Notes: generated by a model not told the origin, from the letters alone. Positions 19,419 through 28,300 are shown, counted from the stretch's first letter. The stretch is DNA of 64,000 nucleotides from Cystobacter ferrugineus (GCF_001887355.1 NZ_MPIN01000002.1:496001-560000), one strand, 5' to 3'. A program made the numbers and translations.

Positions 19419-20299
19419 ACGCTCACGCCTCCTCCCTCTCCGACACCTCCCTGTCCCCCGAGCCCCGGCTCGAGCGGGTGGAGCCGCTCGCCCCCGCGCG
19501 GGCCGTGCGTGCGCCGAGCGCGCTCGCGCTCCAGTGGGCCACGGTGCGCGTGCTGCTCTCGCGTGACGTGGTGCGCTTCTTCCGTCAGCCCAGCCGGGTG
19601 GTGGGCGCGCTCGCCCAGCCCATCCTCTTCTGGTTCGTCATCGGCGCGGGCTTCTCCGGCTCCTTCCGCGTGGAGGGGGCCCAGGGCCTGGACTACCAGC
19701 GCTTCTCCTTCCCGGGCGTGGTCGCCATGGTGCTGCTCTTCAGCGCCATCTTCGCCACCATCTCCGTCATCGAGGATCGGCGCGAGGGCTTCCTCCAGTC
19801 CGTGCTGGCGGGGCCCGGCTCGCGCCTGTCGGTGGTGCTGGGCAAGGCGCTGGGCTCCTCGGCCATCGCGCTCCTGCAGGCCTCGCTCTTCCTGCTCTTC
19901 GCGCCCCTGGCCGGCGTGTCGGCCGCCACGGTGAACGTGCCCCTGTTGCTGGCGGTGATGGGGCTGTCCGCCCTGGCCCTCACCTGCATGGGCATCGCGC
20001 TCGCGTGGTGGGTGCGCTCCACCGCCGGCTACCACGCCGTCATGAGCGTCGTGCTGCTGCCCATGTGGGTGCTCTCCGGCTCCCTCTTCCCGCTCAACGG
20101 CGCCAGTCCCGTGCTGGCGTGGGTGATGCGCCTCAACCCCCTGCGCTTCGCCGTCGAGGGACTGCGGCGCGCGCTCTACGGCGCCGAGGCCTCGCTCGCC
20201 CTGGGCTCGACGTCCGCCGGGCTCGAACTGCCCGTGCTGCTCGTCTTCGCCGCCGTCTTCACGGGACTGGCCGCGTTCAGCATCAGCCGCCGGGAATGA
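19415..20299 (+). CDS. ABC-2 type transporter permease
   Basis: The 294-residue protein has about six hydrophobic segments (PILFWFVIGAGFSGSF, VVAMVLLFSAIFATISVI, LLLAVMGLSALALTCMGIAL, VMSVVLLPMWVLSGSLFPL, LPVLLVFAAVFTGLAAF). The LSGSLFPL and NPLRFAVEGLR motifs are typical of ABC-2 drug-exporter permeases. It is translationally coupled to the preceding ATPase. Together they form a homodimer-type exporter in the inner membrane. There is a gap of about 110 bp before the cupredoxin gene. Confidence 0.9.
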   Translation: MNAHASSLSDTSLSPEPRLERVEPLAPARAVRAPSALALQWATVRVLLSRDVVRFFRQPSRVVGALAQPILFWFVIGAGFSGSFRVEGAQGLDYQRFSFPGVVAMVLLFSAIFATISVIEDRREGFLQSVLAGPGSRLSVVLGKALGSSAIALLQASLFLLFAPLAGVSAATVNVPLLLAVMGLSALALTCMGIALAWWVRSTAGYHAVMSVVLLPMWVLSGSLFPLNGASPVLAWVMRLNPLRFAVEGLRRALYGAEASLALGSTSAGLELPVLLVFAAVFTGLAAFSISRRE

Positions 20300-20409
20300 C
20301 CCGTTAAACCCGTTCTCGCGTTGACTTCCGGGTCCGCCCTTCTTACGACTGGTGGCGCCCTTCGCGGGTCCACCGCGCGACGGAAGCCGGCGCCATGAGG
20401 AGAGATGAC

Positions 20410-21240
20410 ATGAAGTTGCGTACGCTGGGGATCGCGCTGCTGGGCACGGTGGGACTCACGGCTCTGTCCGCCTGCAAGCAGGAGAGCCCTCCCGCGCCCG
20501 TTCCGGCGGAGCCGCCCGCGCGGACCCAGGACGCGGCGGCGGAGGGGAGCGCCGCGGAGGCGTCGCCCGAGCCCGAGCCCCTGACGGGAGGCGGCACCGT
20601 CCAGGGCACCATCACCTTCAAGGGCACGCCGCCCACGCCCGCCCCCATCACCCCCAGCCAGGATCCGGCCTGCCAGGGCATGCCGCCGGCGGACCAATCC
20701 CTCCAGGTGAAGGCGGGCAAGCTGGAGAACGTGCTCGTGCGCGTGCGCGGGTTGATGCCCCTCTCGCCCCGGACACGGCCCGCCGTCGTGGACCAGAAGC
20801 AGTGCAGCTACACGCCCCGGGTACAGGGCGTCGCCGTGGGGCAGCCCATCCTCATCAAGAACAGCGACGGCACGCTGCACAACGCGCGGGCCATCGCGGG
20901 CACCAGGTCCATCTTCAACGTGGCCCAGCCGCCCCGTGGCAAGCCCGTGCAGCGCACGCTGCCGGCCGAGGCCGAGGTGGTGCGTCTCAAGTGCGACATC
21001 CACCCGTGGATGGTGTCCTGGGTGGTGGTGAACCCCAATCCGTACTTCGCCACCTCCAACGCGGACGGGGCCTACACCATCGAGCACCTGCCCGCGGGCA
21101 CCTACACGCTCGAGGCCTGGCACGAGGTGCTCGGCACCAAGACGGCCGAGATCACGGTGAAGGAGGGCGAGACCACGGCGCTCGCCTTCGAGTTCTCCGC
21201 CGAGGACGCCAAGGGCAGTGCGTCGAGCGCGGTGAAGTAG
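20410..21240 (+). CDS. Lipoprotein with cupredoxin and carboxypeptidase-regulatory-like domains
   Basis: An AGGAGA box at 20398-20403 fixes the ATG at 20410. A signal peptide with lipobox LSAC precedes a Pro/Ala/Glu-rich linker. Residues about 60-205 look like a plastocyanin-type domain with probable type I copper ligands in GTLHNARA (His) and KCDIHPWM (Cys, His, Met). The C-terminal DGAYTIEHLPAGTYTLEAWH is a carboxypeptidase regulatory-like beta domain. The protein is probably lipid-anchored in the periplasm and carries copper or electrons. The position downstream of ctaB and the exporter supports a link to oxidase assembly. Confidence 0.82.
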   Translation: MKLRTLGIALLGTVGLTALSACKQESPPAPVPAEPPARTQDAAAEGSAAEASPEPEPLTGGGTVQGTITFKGTPPTPAPITPSQDPACQGMPPADQSLQVKAGKLENVLVRVRGLMPLSPRTRPAVVDQKQCSYTPRVQGVAVGQPILIKNSDGTLHNARAIAGTRSIFNVAQPPRGKPVQRTLPAEAEVVRLKCDIHPWMVSWVVVNPNPYFATSNADGAYTIEHLPAGTYTLEAWHEVLGTKTAEITVKEGETTALAFEFSAEDAKGSASSAVK

Positions 21241-21242
21241 GC

Positions 21243-22577
21243 TCACCCGGCCGGGCGGCCGTTGCGCTCCAGGGTGAAGCCCACGCGCGCGCCGCCCTCG
21301 GGACGGTTCTCCGCGAAGGTCTCTCCTCCGTGCGCCCGGGCGATGCGCCGCACCAGCGCGAGCCCCAGGCCCAACGAGCCCGCCTCTCGCCGCTCACCTC
21401 TCGCGTTGCCCCGGTAGAAGGGCTCGAAGACGCGCGCCTCCTCTCCCGGTGTCAGTCCCGGCCCCCGGTCCTCCACGCAGAAGGCGAGCCGCCCCTCGCG
21501 CTCCACCAGCCGCAGCGCCTCCACTCCCTGGCCGTGTCCGCGCGCGTTGTCGAGCAGGTTGGCCAGCGCGCGCCCCAGCAGCGTGGCGTCGCCCACCAGC
21601 CGCGTGTCGGGCACCTCCACCGAGAGCAGCTCGGGGGACAGGCCCGTGCGCTCCAGCGCCCGCTGCGCCAGATCCTTCCCCTCCAGGGCGTGGGGGTCGA
21701 GCTGGCCGAAGTCCAACCGGGAGCTGGCGAGCAGCTCACCCACCAGGGCATCCAGCTCCACGATCTCCCGCTCCATCTGGTCCGCCGTGCGCTCGGGTCC
21801 TCCGGCGTCGCGCATGAGCTCCACGAGCACGCGCAGGTGCGCGAGCGGCGTGCGCAGCTCGTGGGACACGGTGGCCAGCAGCTCGCGCTGGTCCGCCATC
21901 TGCCGTTCGATCCGCGCGGCCATCTCGTTGAAGGCCGAGGCCAGGAGCTGCATCTCCCCGGTGGCGTGGCGGCCCAGGTCCACCCGCGTCTCCAGCCGGC
22001 CCTCGCCCAGTTGCTGCACGGCGCGCGCGAGCGAGTCGAGCGGCCGGGCCAGCCGCCGGGCCACCCAGCCCGAGGCCATCCACATCGTGAGTCCGCTCAC
22101 GGCCCAGAACAGGGTGCCGCGCCAGGGGGCACGGGTCCGGGCGCGTCCGGTGCAGACGTGGGCGGTGCCCAGCCGCACGCCGTCGTGCTCCACCGGGAGG
22201 ATGACGTTCGCGGGCTCGCGACACGGCTCTCCGGCACGCACCAGGCTCTTCCCCGAGGCGTCGCGCAGTTCGATGTCGAGCAGCAGCTCCGTGGACACCT
22301 CGCGCACGAGGGCGTCGCGCCGCTCGGGCTCGTCCCAGACATCCGCGAGCCGGTGGATGGCGAAGGTGCGCACGCGCTCGAGTTCCTGGCGCCAGGAGTT
22401 CCCCCCCACCAGGTTCATCACCGAGCCGACCACGACGGCGGTGACGAGGATGGAGATGCCGAACCAGAGGAAGAGCCGCCGGCGCAGCCGGGCCCGGACA
22501 TAGTCGCCGAGCCGGGTCATCGGGCGGGGGGGCCACGCGCCGTGTCGTCCCCTCGGCCCGTGCCCGCGCCGTCTCAC
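21243..22577 (-). CDS. Sensor histidine kinase, CpxA-like
   Basis: The domains in order are: first transmembrane helix (FGISILVTAVVVGSVM), a short periplasmic sensor, second transmembrane helix (GTLFWAVSGLTMWMASGWV), HAMP (RRLARPLDSLARAVQQLGEG), HisKA with phospho-acceptor His in VSHELRTPLAHLR, and HATPase with N-box LANLLDNARGHG, G1 EDRGPGL and G2 GLGLALVRRIARAHGG. A GTG at 22577 overlaps the regulator stop (GTGA) and has GGGAGG four bases upstream. An ATG at 22520 is an alternative. It phosphorylates the regulator encoded immediately upstream. Confidence 0.9.
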   Translation of the reverse strand: MRRRGHGPRGRHGAWPPRPMTRLGDYVRARLRRRLFLWFGISILVTAVVVGSVMNLVGGNSWRQELERVRTFAIHRLADVWDEPERRDALVREVSTELLLDIELRDASGKSLVRAGEPCREPANVILPVEHDGVRLGTAHVCTGRARTRAPWRGTLFWAVSGLTMWMASGWVARRLARPLDSLARAVQQLGEGRLETRVDLGRHATGEMQLLASAFNEMAARIERQMADQRELLATVSHELRTPLAHLRVLVELMRDAGGPERTADQMEREIVELDALVGELLASSRLDFGQLDPHALEGKDLAQRALERTGLSPELLSVEVPDTRLVGDATLLGRALANLLDNARGHGQGVEALRLVEREGRLAFCVEDRGPGLTPGEEARVFEPFYRGNARGERREAGSLGLGLALVRRIARAHGGETFAENRPEGGARVGFTLERNGRPAG

Positions 22578-23254
22578 GGGCCCTCCCGGGCGAAGAGGTA
22601 GCCCACGCCCCGGACGGTCTTGATGAGCTTCGCGCCGTCCTCGCCCAGCTTCTGACGCAGGTGGGAGATGTGCACGTCCACGGTGCGCTCACCCACGAGG
22701 GTGTCGCTGCGGCCGGCCTCGCCGAGCAGCGCGTCACGGGGGATGACGCGGCCGGCGCGCCGCACGAGCGCCACGAGCAGATCGAACTCGAGCCCGGTGA
22801 GCTCCACGCGCCGGCCATTGACGCGGGCCTCGCGGGCGGGGACGTCGAGGGTGACGCCGTGGGCCTCGAGCTTCTCGGCCATGGCGGAGGGCTGGGCGCG
22901 GCGCAGCACGGCGCGCAGGCGCGCGAGCAGCTCACGGGGACTGAAGGGCTTGGCGAGGTAGTCGTCCGCGCCGAGCTCCAGGCCCACGACGCGGTCCGTC
23001 TCGTCGCCGCGCGCGGTGAGCATGAGGATGGGCACGGTGCTGCGCGAGCGGATGCGCCGGCACACCTCGAGTCCATCCATGCCCGGCATCATCACGTCCA
23101 GCAGCACGGCGTCGAAGGCCTGGGAGTCCAGGGCGGCCAGGCCGCGTCCTCCGTCGGGGGCATGGGTCACCTTGATGCCTTGTTGCCCGAGGTACTGCTC
23201 GAGCAGTTCATACATCCGGGTGTCATCGTCGATGAGCAGGACGCGGGTGGACAT
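22574..23254 (-). CDS. OmpR-family response regulator, CpxR-like
   Basis: The receiver domain has acidic residues LLIDDD, the phospho-acceptor Asp in VLLDVMMPGMDG, TAR in LMLTARGDE and Lys in YLAKPFSPRELL. It is followed by a winged-helix Trans_reg_C domain ending with VDVHISHLRQKLG and TVRGVGYLF. The ATG at 23254 starts the receiver fold. The gene is 25 bp downstream of a CpxP-like gene and overlaps the kinase gene, giving the order of a cpxP-cpxR-cpxA envelope-stress operon, probably auto-regulated from upstream of 23783. Confidence 0.92.
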   Translation of the reverse strand: MSTRVLLIDDDTRMYELLEQYLGQQGIKVTHAPDGGRGLAALDSQAFDAVLLDVMMPGMDGLEVCRRIRSRSTVPILMLTARGDETDRVVGLELGADDYLAKPFSPRELLARLRAVLRRAQPSAMAEKLEAHGVTLDVPAREARVNGRRVELTGLEFDLLVALVRRAGRVIPRDALLGEAGRSDTLVGERTVDVHISHLRQKLGEDGAKLIKTVRGVGYLFAREGP

Positions 23255-23279
23255 GGGCGGGGCGGACTCTACCAAGGCT

Positions 23280-23783
23280 TCACCCCGCCCAGGCGCCGCG
23301 CCAACCGCAGCGGCCGGCCCGGAAGGCGTGGGCGCGGGGGTGGCGGTGGTGGGAGTAGCCCCAGCCGCGCTCGATCAGGTCCGCCAGCTCGCGCCGCTGG
23401 CGCGGATCGAGCGCCTCGTGGACCTTCGCGAGCGACGCGTGGATCGTCTTGCGCAGCTCGTCGATGAGCGCGTCCTGCTTCGCGTCCTGTTCGCGCAGGG
23501 CGGCCCCATCGAAGTGCTCTCCGCGCAGCGACTGGGCCCAGGCGGAGCGGGTGTCGCCCCAGAGGCCGCGCAGCTTCTCGGCGGCCTCGGTCACGTCCTC
23601 GGCGGCCTGGACGAGGATCTTCTCCTGGCCGGGGGAGGTGTCGAGCCGCTCGAAGACGTGGCGCATGCGGCCGCGCGGGCTCCAGGGGCCGGGGCCGCCG
23701 CGCCAGGAGGCGTAGCGCCGGGCGCGGCGCACGGTGAAGAGGGCACCCGCGAGGCAGACCGCTCCAAAGATGTATCCGAACAT
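23280..23783 (-). CDS. Spy/CpxP-like envelope protein
   Basis: The 167-residue protein begins with one hydrophobic N-terminal helix ([18 protein letters not shown]), then Arg-rich sequence and a helical domain. That domain has [17 protein letters not shown], resembling the LTxxQ-type motif of Spy/CpxP and heavy-metal sensor proteins, and it ends in a His/Arg-rich tail ([11 protein letters not shown]). GAAGGAG seven bases upstream fixes the ATG at 23783. It heads the two-component operon and probably restrains the kinase or binds misfolded proteins or metal at the membrane. The call rests on helix pattern and context. Confidence 0.7.
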   Translation of the reverse strand: MFGYIFGAVCLAGALFTVRRARRYASWRGGPGPWSPRGRMRHVFERLDTSPGQEKILVQAAEDVTEAAEKLRGLWGDTRSAWAQSLRGEHFDGAALREQDAKQDALIDELRKTIHASLAKVHEALDPRQRRELADLIERGWGYSHHRHPRAHAFRAGRCGWRGAWAG

Positions 23784-23945
23784 CGTGTTGCTCCTTCCAT
23801 GGGCGACCGGCCTGTCAGGGGCTCGGCGCCATCGGTCAGTCAGGAAGGTAGGAGGCGGATGTGAAGCGCTCACCCGGGGAGCGATGAAGAAGTGTGAAGG
23901 CCGGGGAGGAATGGGGGCTGGCTCCGAACCGTTTCATTCGCAGTA

Positions 23946-23966
23946 CCACCCTCACGTTGAGGGTGG
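23946..23966 (+). promoter_or_regulatory. Perfect hairpin in cold-shock gene leader
   Basis: A 9-bp perfect stem (23946-23954 with 23958-23966, three-base loop) lies 40 bp upstream of the cold-shock ATG, probably in its 5' untranslated region. It is not followed by a T run, so a regulatory or stability element is more likely than a terminator. Confidence 0.5.
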
Positions 23967-24006
23967 TGGATTGCCGTTACGCAGGCGCAGAAAGTCAGGG
24001 AAGTCC

Positions 24007-24213
24007 ATGGCAACTGGTACCGTGAAGTGGTTCAACGACGCGAAGGGCTTTGGTTTCATCGCACCGGATGCGGGGGGGGATGACGTTTTCTGCCACCACA
24101 CCGCCATCAACGCGCAGGGCTTCCGCTCTCTGGCCGAGGGCCAGAAGGTGGAGTACGACGTGACGCGTGGACCCAAGGGCTTGCAGGCGCAGAACGTCCG
24201 CCCGCTGAGCTGA
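24007..24213 (+). CDS. Cold-shock protein (CspA family)
   Basis: The 68-residue single cold-shock domain has RNP1-like KGFGFIAPD and RNP2-like DVFCHHTAI (usual form VFVHxSAI), starting [16 protein letters not shown]. It binds single-stranded RNA/DNA as a chaperone. The Cys-His in place of Val-His in RNP2 is a mild deviation. It is monocistronic, with a leader hairpin upstream and a strong terminator 30 bp downstream. Confidence 0.93.
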   Translation: MATGTVKWFNDAKGFGFIAPDAGGDDVFCHHTAINAQGFRSLAEGQKVEYDVTRGPKGLQAQNVRPLS

Positions 24214-24242
24214 GAAGCAGGGCTCTCGAGCCTTGAACCAGA

Positions 24243-24275
24243 CGCCCGCTCCTCCCTTCGGTGGGGGAGCGGGCG
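24243..24275 (+). terminator. Terminator of cold-shock gene
   Basis: A GC-rich stem (24243-24252 with 24266-24275, further inner pairing possible) around a CTTCGGT-like loop is followed by TGGTGTTTT. It lies 30 bp after the cold-shock stop. Confidence 0.8.
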
Positions 24276-24352
24276 TGGTGTTTTGGGGGTTCGCTTCGCC
24301 CTGGGCTTCCTTAGTTTGTCCGGAAGAAGTCAAACGACAGGGGAGAGCCGAG

Positions 24353-24715
24353 ATGGGTGACACCAGTGTGAAGAAGGTCGATTCCCACCACTCGCCGACG
24401 GGGCAGATGGGGCAGAAGTACCTGGCGGAAGGGATTCGGGTGGCGATGCGGCTGTGGGAGAACGAGCAGCCCGCGGAGGCCAAGCCCGTGAGCGTGCGCG
24501 ACTACGAGACGGTGGGCTACGTCATCAAGGGCCGCGCGGAGCTCCACCTGGAGGGCCAGGTGCTGGTGCTCAACCCCGGGGACTCGTGGCTCGTGCCCAG
24601 GGGAGCCAGCCACACGTACAAGATTCTCGAGACCTTCACGGCGGTGGAGGCCACGAGCCCGCCGGCCTCGGTGCACGGCCGCGACGAAAAGAACAAGGGC
24701 GAGGTCAAGGCGTGA
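24353..24715 (+). CDS. Cupin-domain protein
   Basis: This 120-residue single-domain cupin has motif 1-like YVIKGRAELHLEGQVLVLNPGD and motif 2-like WLVPRGASHTYKI. The motif 1 region lacks the usual His-x-His pair, so metal binding may be weak or altered, and only the later His in ASHTY is clear. The start ATG at 24353 follows GGGGAGAG. It is cytosolic. Function cannot be specified. It converges with the LysR gene. Confidence 0.8.
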   Translation: MGDTSVKKVDSHHSPTGQMGQKYLAEGIRVAMRLWENEQPAEAKPVSVRDYETVGYVIKGRAELHLEGQVLVLNPGDSWLVPRGASHTYKILETFTAVEATSPPASVHGRDEKNKGEVKA

Positions 24716-24755
24716 GGGAAGGGGGCGTGGGCCATGCGGCGGGCCCGCGCCCCGT

Positions 24756-25691
24756 TCACGTCTGGGGTGTTTGCTCGGGTCCGCGCACTGTCTTCACCAC
24801 GCGGACCACCAGGTCCCGCATGAAGCGGATGGCTTCGTCGTCATCGACCGTGTTGCGCCAGAGCAGCTCCGTAGGTGCGCCTCCCAGGTCCAGCGGCAGG
24901 GGAGTGGTCCGCAGGTTCGGACGCAATGAGATGATCTCCCGCGCGACCACGGCGGGCACCGTGGCGAGCAGGGCGCTGCCTTCCACGAGCGCCCCGACGC
25001 TGTGGAACATCGGGACCGACACCCGGACCCGCCGCTGGACGCCGAGCGCATCTTCGACAATCCCTCGCAAATCTCCGTTGTACGAGACGATGATGTGCTC
25101 GTGCGCGAGGTAGCTCTCCCTCGTCAATCGCTTGCCAATCCGGGCGTGCCGCGGATCGTAGAGACAGACGAACCCCCCCCAGAACAAGGTCAGTCGCCGC
25201 GTATCGGCCGGCAGCTCGTCGGCCACCGTCACCGCGAAGTCCACCGCCGAGGAACCGAGGGCCTCGGCGATGGTGCGGAACTGGACGGGAATCACGACGA
25301 GCCTCATGCGCGGCGCTTCCTCGTCGAGCGCGCGCAGCAACGGGGGAAGGAGCCAGGTCTCGTTCGCGTCCGAGAGGCCGATCCGCACGGTGCGCTCGCT
25401 CGTCTTCGGGTCGAAGGCCGCCGGGGAGACGGTGGCCTCGACGAGGGCCTGGAGGAGCGGCCGCGCCGAGGTGAACAGGCGCTGGCCGCGCGTCGTGAGC
25501 GCGAGTCCGCGTCCCGCGCGGACGAAGAGCGGCGAGCCGACCGTCGACGCGAGGCGCCTGAGCGCCGCGCTCACCGCGGGCTGCGTGAGGTAGAGGCGGC
25601 TGGCTGCCTCCGTGACGCTGCCCGCCTCCGCCACCACGACGAAGACGCGGAGCAGGTTGAGGTCCAGGTCCTTCTCATAGATTCCGTGCAT
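24756..25691 (-). CDS. LysR-family transcriptional regulator
   Basis: The N-terminal winged HTH (LNLLRVFVVVAEAGSVTEAASRLYLTQPAVSAALRRL, residues 10-46, a canonical LysR helix-turn-helix) is followed by a periplasmic-binding-like effector domain. The product is 311 residues, the usual length. It is divergently transcribed from the aldo-keto reductase gene, with 73 bp between the starts containing a candidate LysR palindrome. It most likely regulates that reductase and itself. The effector is unknown. Confidence 0.92.
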   Translation of the reverse strand: MHGIYEKDLDLNLLRVFVVVAEAGSVTEAASRLYLTQPAVSAALRRLASTVGSPLFVRAGRGLALTTRGQRLFTSARPLLQALVEATVSPAAFDPKTSERTVRIGLSDANETWLLPPLLRALDEEAPRMRLVVIPVQFRTIAEALGSSAVDFAVTVADELPADTRRLTLFWGGFVCLYDPRHARIGKRLTRESYLAHEHIIVSYNGDLRGIVEDALGVQRRVRVSVPMFHSVGALVEGSALLATVPAVVAREIISLRPNLRTTPLPLDLGGAPTELLWRNTVDDDEAIRFMRDLVVRVVKTVRGPEQTPQT

Positions 25692-25702
25692 GATTGGGAT
25701 AC

Positions 25703-25718
25703 ATCCTATTGATTGGAT
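25703..25718. promoter_or_regulatory. Candidate LysR operator
   Basis: ATCCTATTGATTGGAT is an imperfect 16-bp palindrome (12 of 16 positions symmetric) in the 73-bp gap between divergent lysR and aldo-keto reductase genes, and it contains a T-N11-A arrangement. It is AT-rich compared with its surroundings. Confidence 0.5.
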
Positions 25719-25764
25719 TTAAGTGTGTCGATCCTTAGTCTTGGCGCGGCAAGGAGACACACGG

Positions 25765-26766
25765 ATGAGCACGCACGAGACGAAGCAGGCGAAGCGCACG
25801 GTGAAGCTGGGCTCCACGGGTCCCGAGGTCTTCCCGTTGGGACTGGGCTGCATGGGGATGTCGGGCATGTACGGAAAGACCGATGACGCCGAGAGCATCC
25901 GGACGATCCAGGCGGCGATCGAGCGAGGAGTGACGCTGATCGACACGGGGGACTTCTACGGCATGGGCCACAACGAGATGCTCGTGGGGCGGGCCATCGA
26001 GGGACGCCGGGACAAGGTCCAGCTCTCGGTGAAGTTCGGCGCGCTCCGCGGGCCGGATGGGAGCTTCAACGGCAACGACACGCGCCCCATCGCGGTGAAG
26101 AACTTCATCGCCTACAGCCTGAAGCGGCTGGGCGTGGAGGCCATCGACATCTACCGCCCCGCGCGGCTCGATCCCTCGGTGCCCATCGAGGACACCATCG
26201 GGGCGATCGCGGACCTGGTGAAGGCGGGCTACGTGCGCCACATCGGGCTGTCGGAGGTCGGTGTCGAGACGATCCGTCGGGCCCACAAGGTCCACCCCAT
26301 TGTCGACTTGCAGATCGAGTACTCCATCGCCAGCCGGGGCCCCGAGGCGGGGATCTTCCCCGTGCTCGCGGAGCTCGGCATCAGCGCGACGCTCTACGGG
26401 GTCTTCTCGCGAGGACTGCTGACTGGCAGCAAGCCGACGGAAGCGGGAGACTGGCGCGCCCATCAGCCTCGCTTCGCTGGCGAGAACGGGGCGAAGAACG
26501 AAGACTCGGTGAATGCCCTCCAGCGCTTCGCGCACGAGCGCGGCATGACGCCGGGGCAGGTGGCACTCGCCTGGGTGCTCGCGCGTCAGCCCGCGTTGGT
26601 TCCCGTGGTGGGGGCGAAGACCCGCGCGCAGCTCGATGACGTGCTCGGTGCCCTGGCGCGGCCGCTGTCGAAGGACGACCTCGTGGCGCTCGAGTCGGTG
26701 GTGAAGATCTCCGGTGACCGCTACGACCCGGCCCAGATGAAGCACCTCGACAGCGAGCGCCGGTAG
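25765..26766 (+). CDS. Aldo/keto reductase
   Basis: The 333-residue TIM-barrel reductase has FPLGLGCMGMSGMYG at the N-terminus, catalytic Asp/Tyr in LIDTGDFYGMGHNE and Lys in LSVKFGAL. The usual catalytic His position reads DIYRPARLDP, as in a known subfamily in which it is replaced. NADPH contacts are in GQVALAWVLARQ and VPVVGAKTRAQLDD. AAGGAG eight bases upstream supports the ATG at 25765. It is regulated divergently with lysR. Its last 390 bp reappear, with an internal deletion, at 35083-35378. Confidence 0.9.
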   Translation: MSTHETKQAKRTVKLGSTGPEVFPLGLGCMGMSGMYGKTDDAESIRTIQAAIERGVTLIDTGDFYGMGHNEMLVGRAIEGRRDKVQLSVKFGALRGPDGSFNGNDTRPIAVKNFIAYSLKRLGVEAIDIYRPARLDPSVPIEDTIGAIADLVKAGYVRHIGLSEVGVETIRRAHKVHPIVDLQIEYSIASRGPEAGIFPVLAELGISATLYGVFSRGLLTGSKPTEAGDWRAHQPRFAGENGAKNEDSVNALQRFAHERGMTPGQVALAWVLARQPALVPVVGAKTRAQLDDVLGALARPLSKDDLVALESVVKISGDRYDPAQMKHLDSERR

Positions 26767-26836
26767 CGCGCGCCCTGTCGTCGGCGCGGGGGTCCCCCGA
26801 GGAAGGAGGGACTCCGCCTATCGGGCCTTGAGCATA

Positions 26837-26866
26837 GGAAGGACAGGAGGCCTATTGGGGGTAGCG
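26837..26866. repeat. 30-bp direct repeat, copy 1
   Basis: The 30 bases starting GGAAGGACAGGAGG are identical to 34303-34332. Copy 1 lies 70 bp after the intact aldo-keto reductase, and copy 2 lies 750 bp before its truncated duplicate. Between 26767 and 27190 I see no convincing gene, only this repeat and debris. Confidence 0.8.
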
Positions 26867-27189
26867 GGCGGGAGCAGAGGAGGGAGGAGAGGGAGGCTGA
26901 CGGGGAGCCCATGAGGCGCACGTCGGGCGGGCGCGGAAGCGATTGAGTTCCAGCAGATACACGCCAGCCCGGCCGCCGCCTTCCCGGGAGGGGCGCGGCA
27001 GGGGCCAGGCGCTCTGGGCTGGCTGTGGCGGCTTGATCTTCAACACCACGCGCTCTGGGGCGGCCCTCGCGCAGGGGCCAGGCGCGCACTCGCCGTGGGC
27101 AACCCCAAGTGGCGACGGAAGCCCCGTCGCCTCTTGGTCGGCGGCCTCAGCAGCCGACTGAGTGCATTCAGAAATAGCGGACAGGCACG

Positions 27190-27330
27190 TTCTGGCTCGC
27201 CCCGCGCACGCACTTGGGGCTGAGCGGCGCGGCCTTCGCCCGGGTGCTCAATGTGACGGCGGCCACAGTGTGGCGCAGTGAGGTAGGAAAGAAGCCCATG
27301 GGCCCGTCGCCGAGAGGGCGCTTGAATGGG
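27190..27330 (+). pseudogene. Remnant of an XRE-type helix-turn-helix gene
   Basis: Translation gives RTHLGLSGAAFARVLNVTAA followed by TVWRSEVGKKPMGPSP, which matches the helix-turn-helix region of small XRE/MqsA-like regulators (L-x-LSxxxFARxLxVxxxTVxRWExGxxxPSP). The normal Trp-Glu is changed to Ser-Glu. No start, RBS or complete domain surrounds it, and the frame runs into unrelated sequence. It is a decayed fragment in the plasticity zone. Confidence 0.45.
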
Positions 27331-27532
27331 TCGGAAGCCATGGCCGCCCCTACGGTTGCCACGCCTCAATGCCGCGTCCAGCACGCCGGGCTACGGCCTC
27401 CCCCCGGGAAGGGGCCCGTGCGCTCGTGGCGCATGGGAGGGGCGGAGAGGCTACGCGAGCGGCGGAGATGAGGCCAGGAATCAGAGCTTGGGGCTGTTCC
27501 GTCGGCGGTCCTCAATCCAGGAAAGCAACTGC

Positions 27533-28300
27533 TCAAACAGGGGGCACGTTCGCAGGGGCGGGGAAGGCGTTGGGAGTGTCCGAGCCGGCGCCGCAGGCGT
27601 GGAGGAAGGGCCAGTCGGCGGTCCACCTCAGAGCCGAGGCGTCTGCCGAGAAGCAGGCGCTGGTACCGGCGGTGGCAGCAGCGCCCAAGAAGCCAGGGAG
27701 ACCCGCTGAGGGCCAGGTGGGGAGGTTGACCGCGGTGGCCTCGAGGGGAGTCGGGGTGGAGAGGCTGCGCCAGGAGTATGCCGGCTCGTCCTCGGCGGTT
27801 GGCTTGACGGGCGAGCTCGCGTCGGCCGTCGGAGTTTTGATCTCGATGTGGGCGCAACTCTCGAAATGTTGGGGCTTCTTCACATTCGTCGACACCGAAG
27901 ACCACCGCAGCACCCACCTCCCGGGCTTTACTGACGAAGGCACTATAATCTTCCATTGGAGCAGAACGTTCTTTTGTTTCGTATTTTTCCCGAACGACAC
28001 ACAGTTGTTTTTTCGCGCGACAATACTGACGACCCTGCTAACGTCTTTAGGATCACGCAATTCAACCAAGCACGGGCCTGTGGCATGGTTGAGGGCAAAG
28101 AGCTTGAGCGTCAACTGATGTCCTACTTGTGTCGCCGGCCCAGTCGCAGTCTTTTGGCCGTGGCACAGTCCCTGTTTATTCATGTGAGCTGTCGAGCCAG
28201 CGAATGGCGGGGGATAATGGAGCGCACTGTGCGCAAATGTTGCGGCAGGAATAAGGGACACCAGAAGCGCAAAAAGCACAGGAATAAACGAATGGTTCAT
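27533..28300 (-). CDS. Secreted LPMO-like protein with disrupted C-terminus
   Basis: A signal peptide (SFIPVLFALLVSLIPAATFA) precedes a mature N-terminal His (HSALHYPPPF), as required for the copper histidine brace of lytic polysaccharide monooxygenases. Later segments include LTLKLFALNHATGPCLVEL and IIVPSSVKPGRWVLRWSSVS, then HFESCAHIEI. The G-x-x-x-LRW and F-x-x-CA-x-I-x-I pattern is that of chitin-binding/LPMO-like folds. The 5' two-thirds is AT-rich and uses codons unlike its neighbours, suggesting transfer. From about residue 168 the sequence becomes GC-rich, low-complexity and unlike the family, so the natural end was probably replaced near 27800. The enzyme call is inference. Confidence 0.55.
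   Translation of the reverse strand: MNHSFIPVLFALLVSLIPAATFAHSALHYPPPFAGSTAHMNKQGLCHGQKTATGPATQVGHQLTLKLFALNHATGPCLVELRDPKDVSRVVSIVARKNNCVSFGKNTKQKNVLLQWKIIVPSSVKPGRWVLRWSSVSTNVKKPQHFESCAHIEIKTPTADASSPVKPTAEDEPAYSWRSLSTPTPLEATAVNLPTWPSAGLPGFLGAAATAGTSACFSADASALRWTADWPFLHACGAGSDTPNAFPAPANVPPV

Noticed and set aside
27369..27770. Plus-strand frame resembling a transposase orfA (KALGVSEPAPQAWRKG)
   Set aside because: Only one short stretch looks like a helix-turn-helix, with no start or catalytic part, and it is antisense to the tail of the LPMO-like gene. Noted only as a hint of IS debris.
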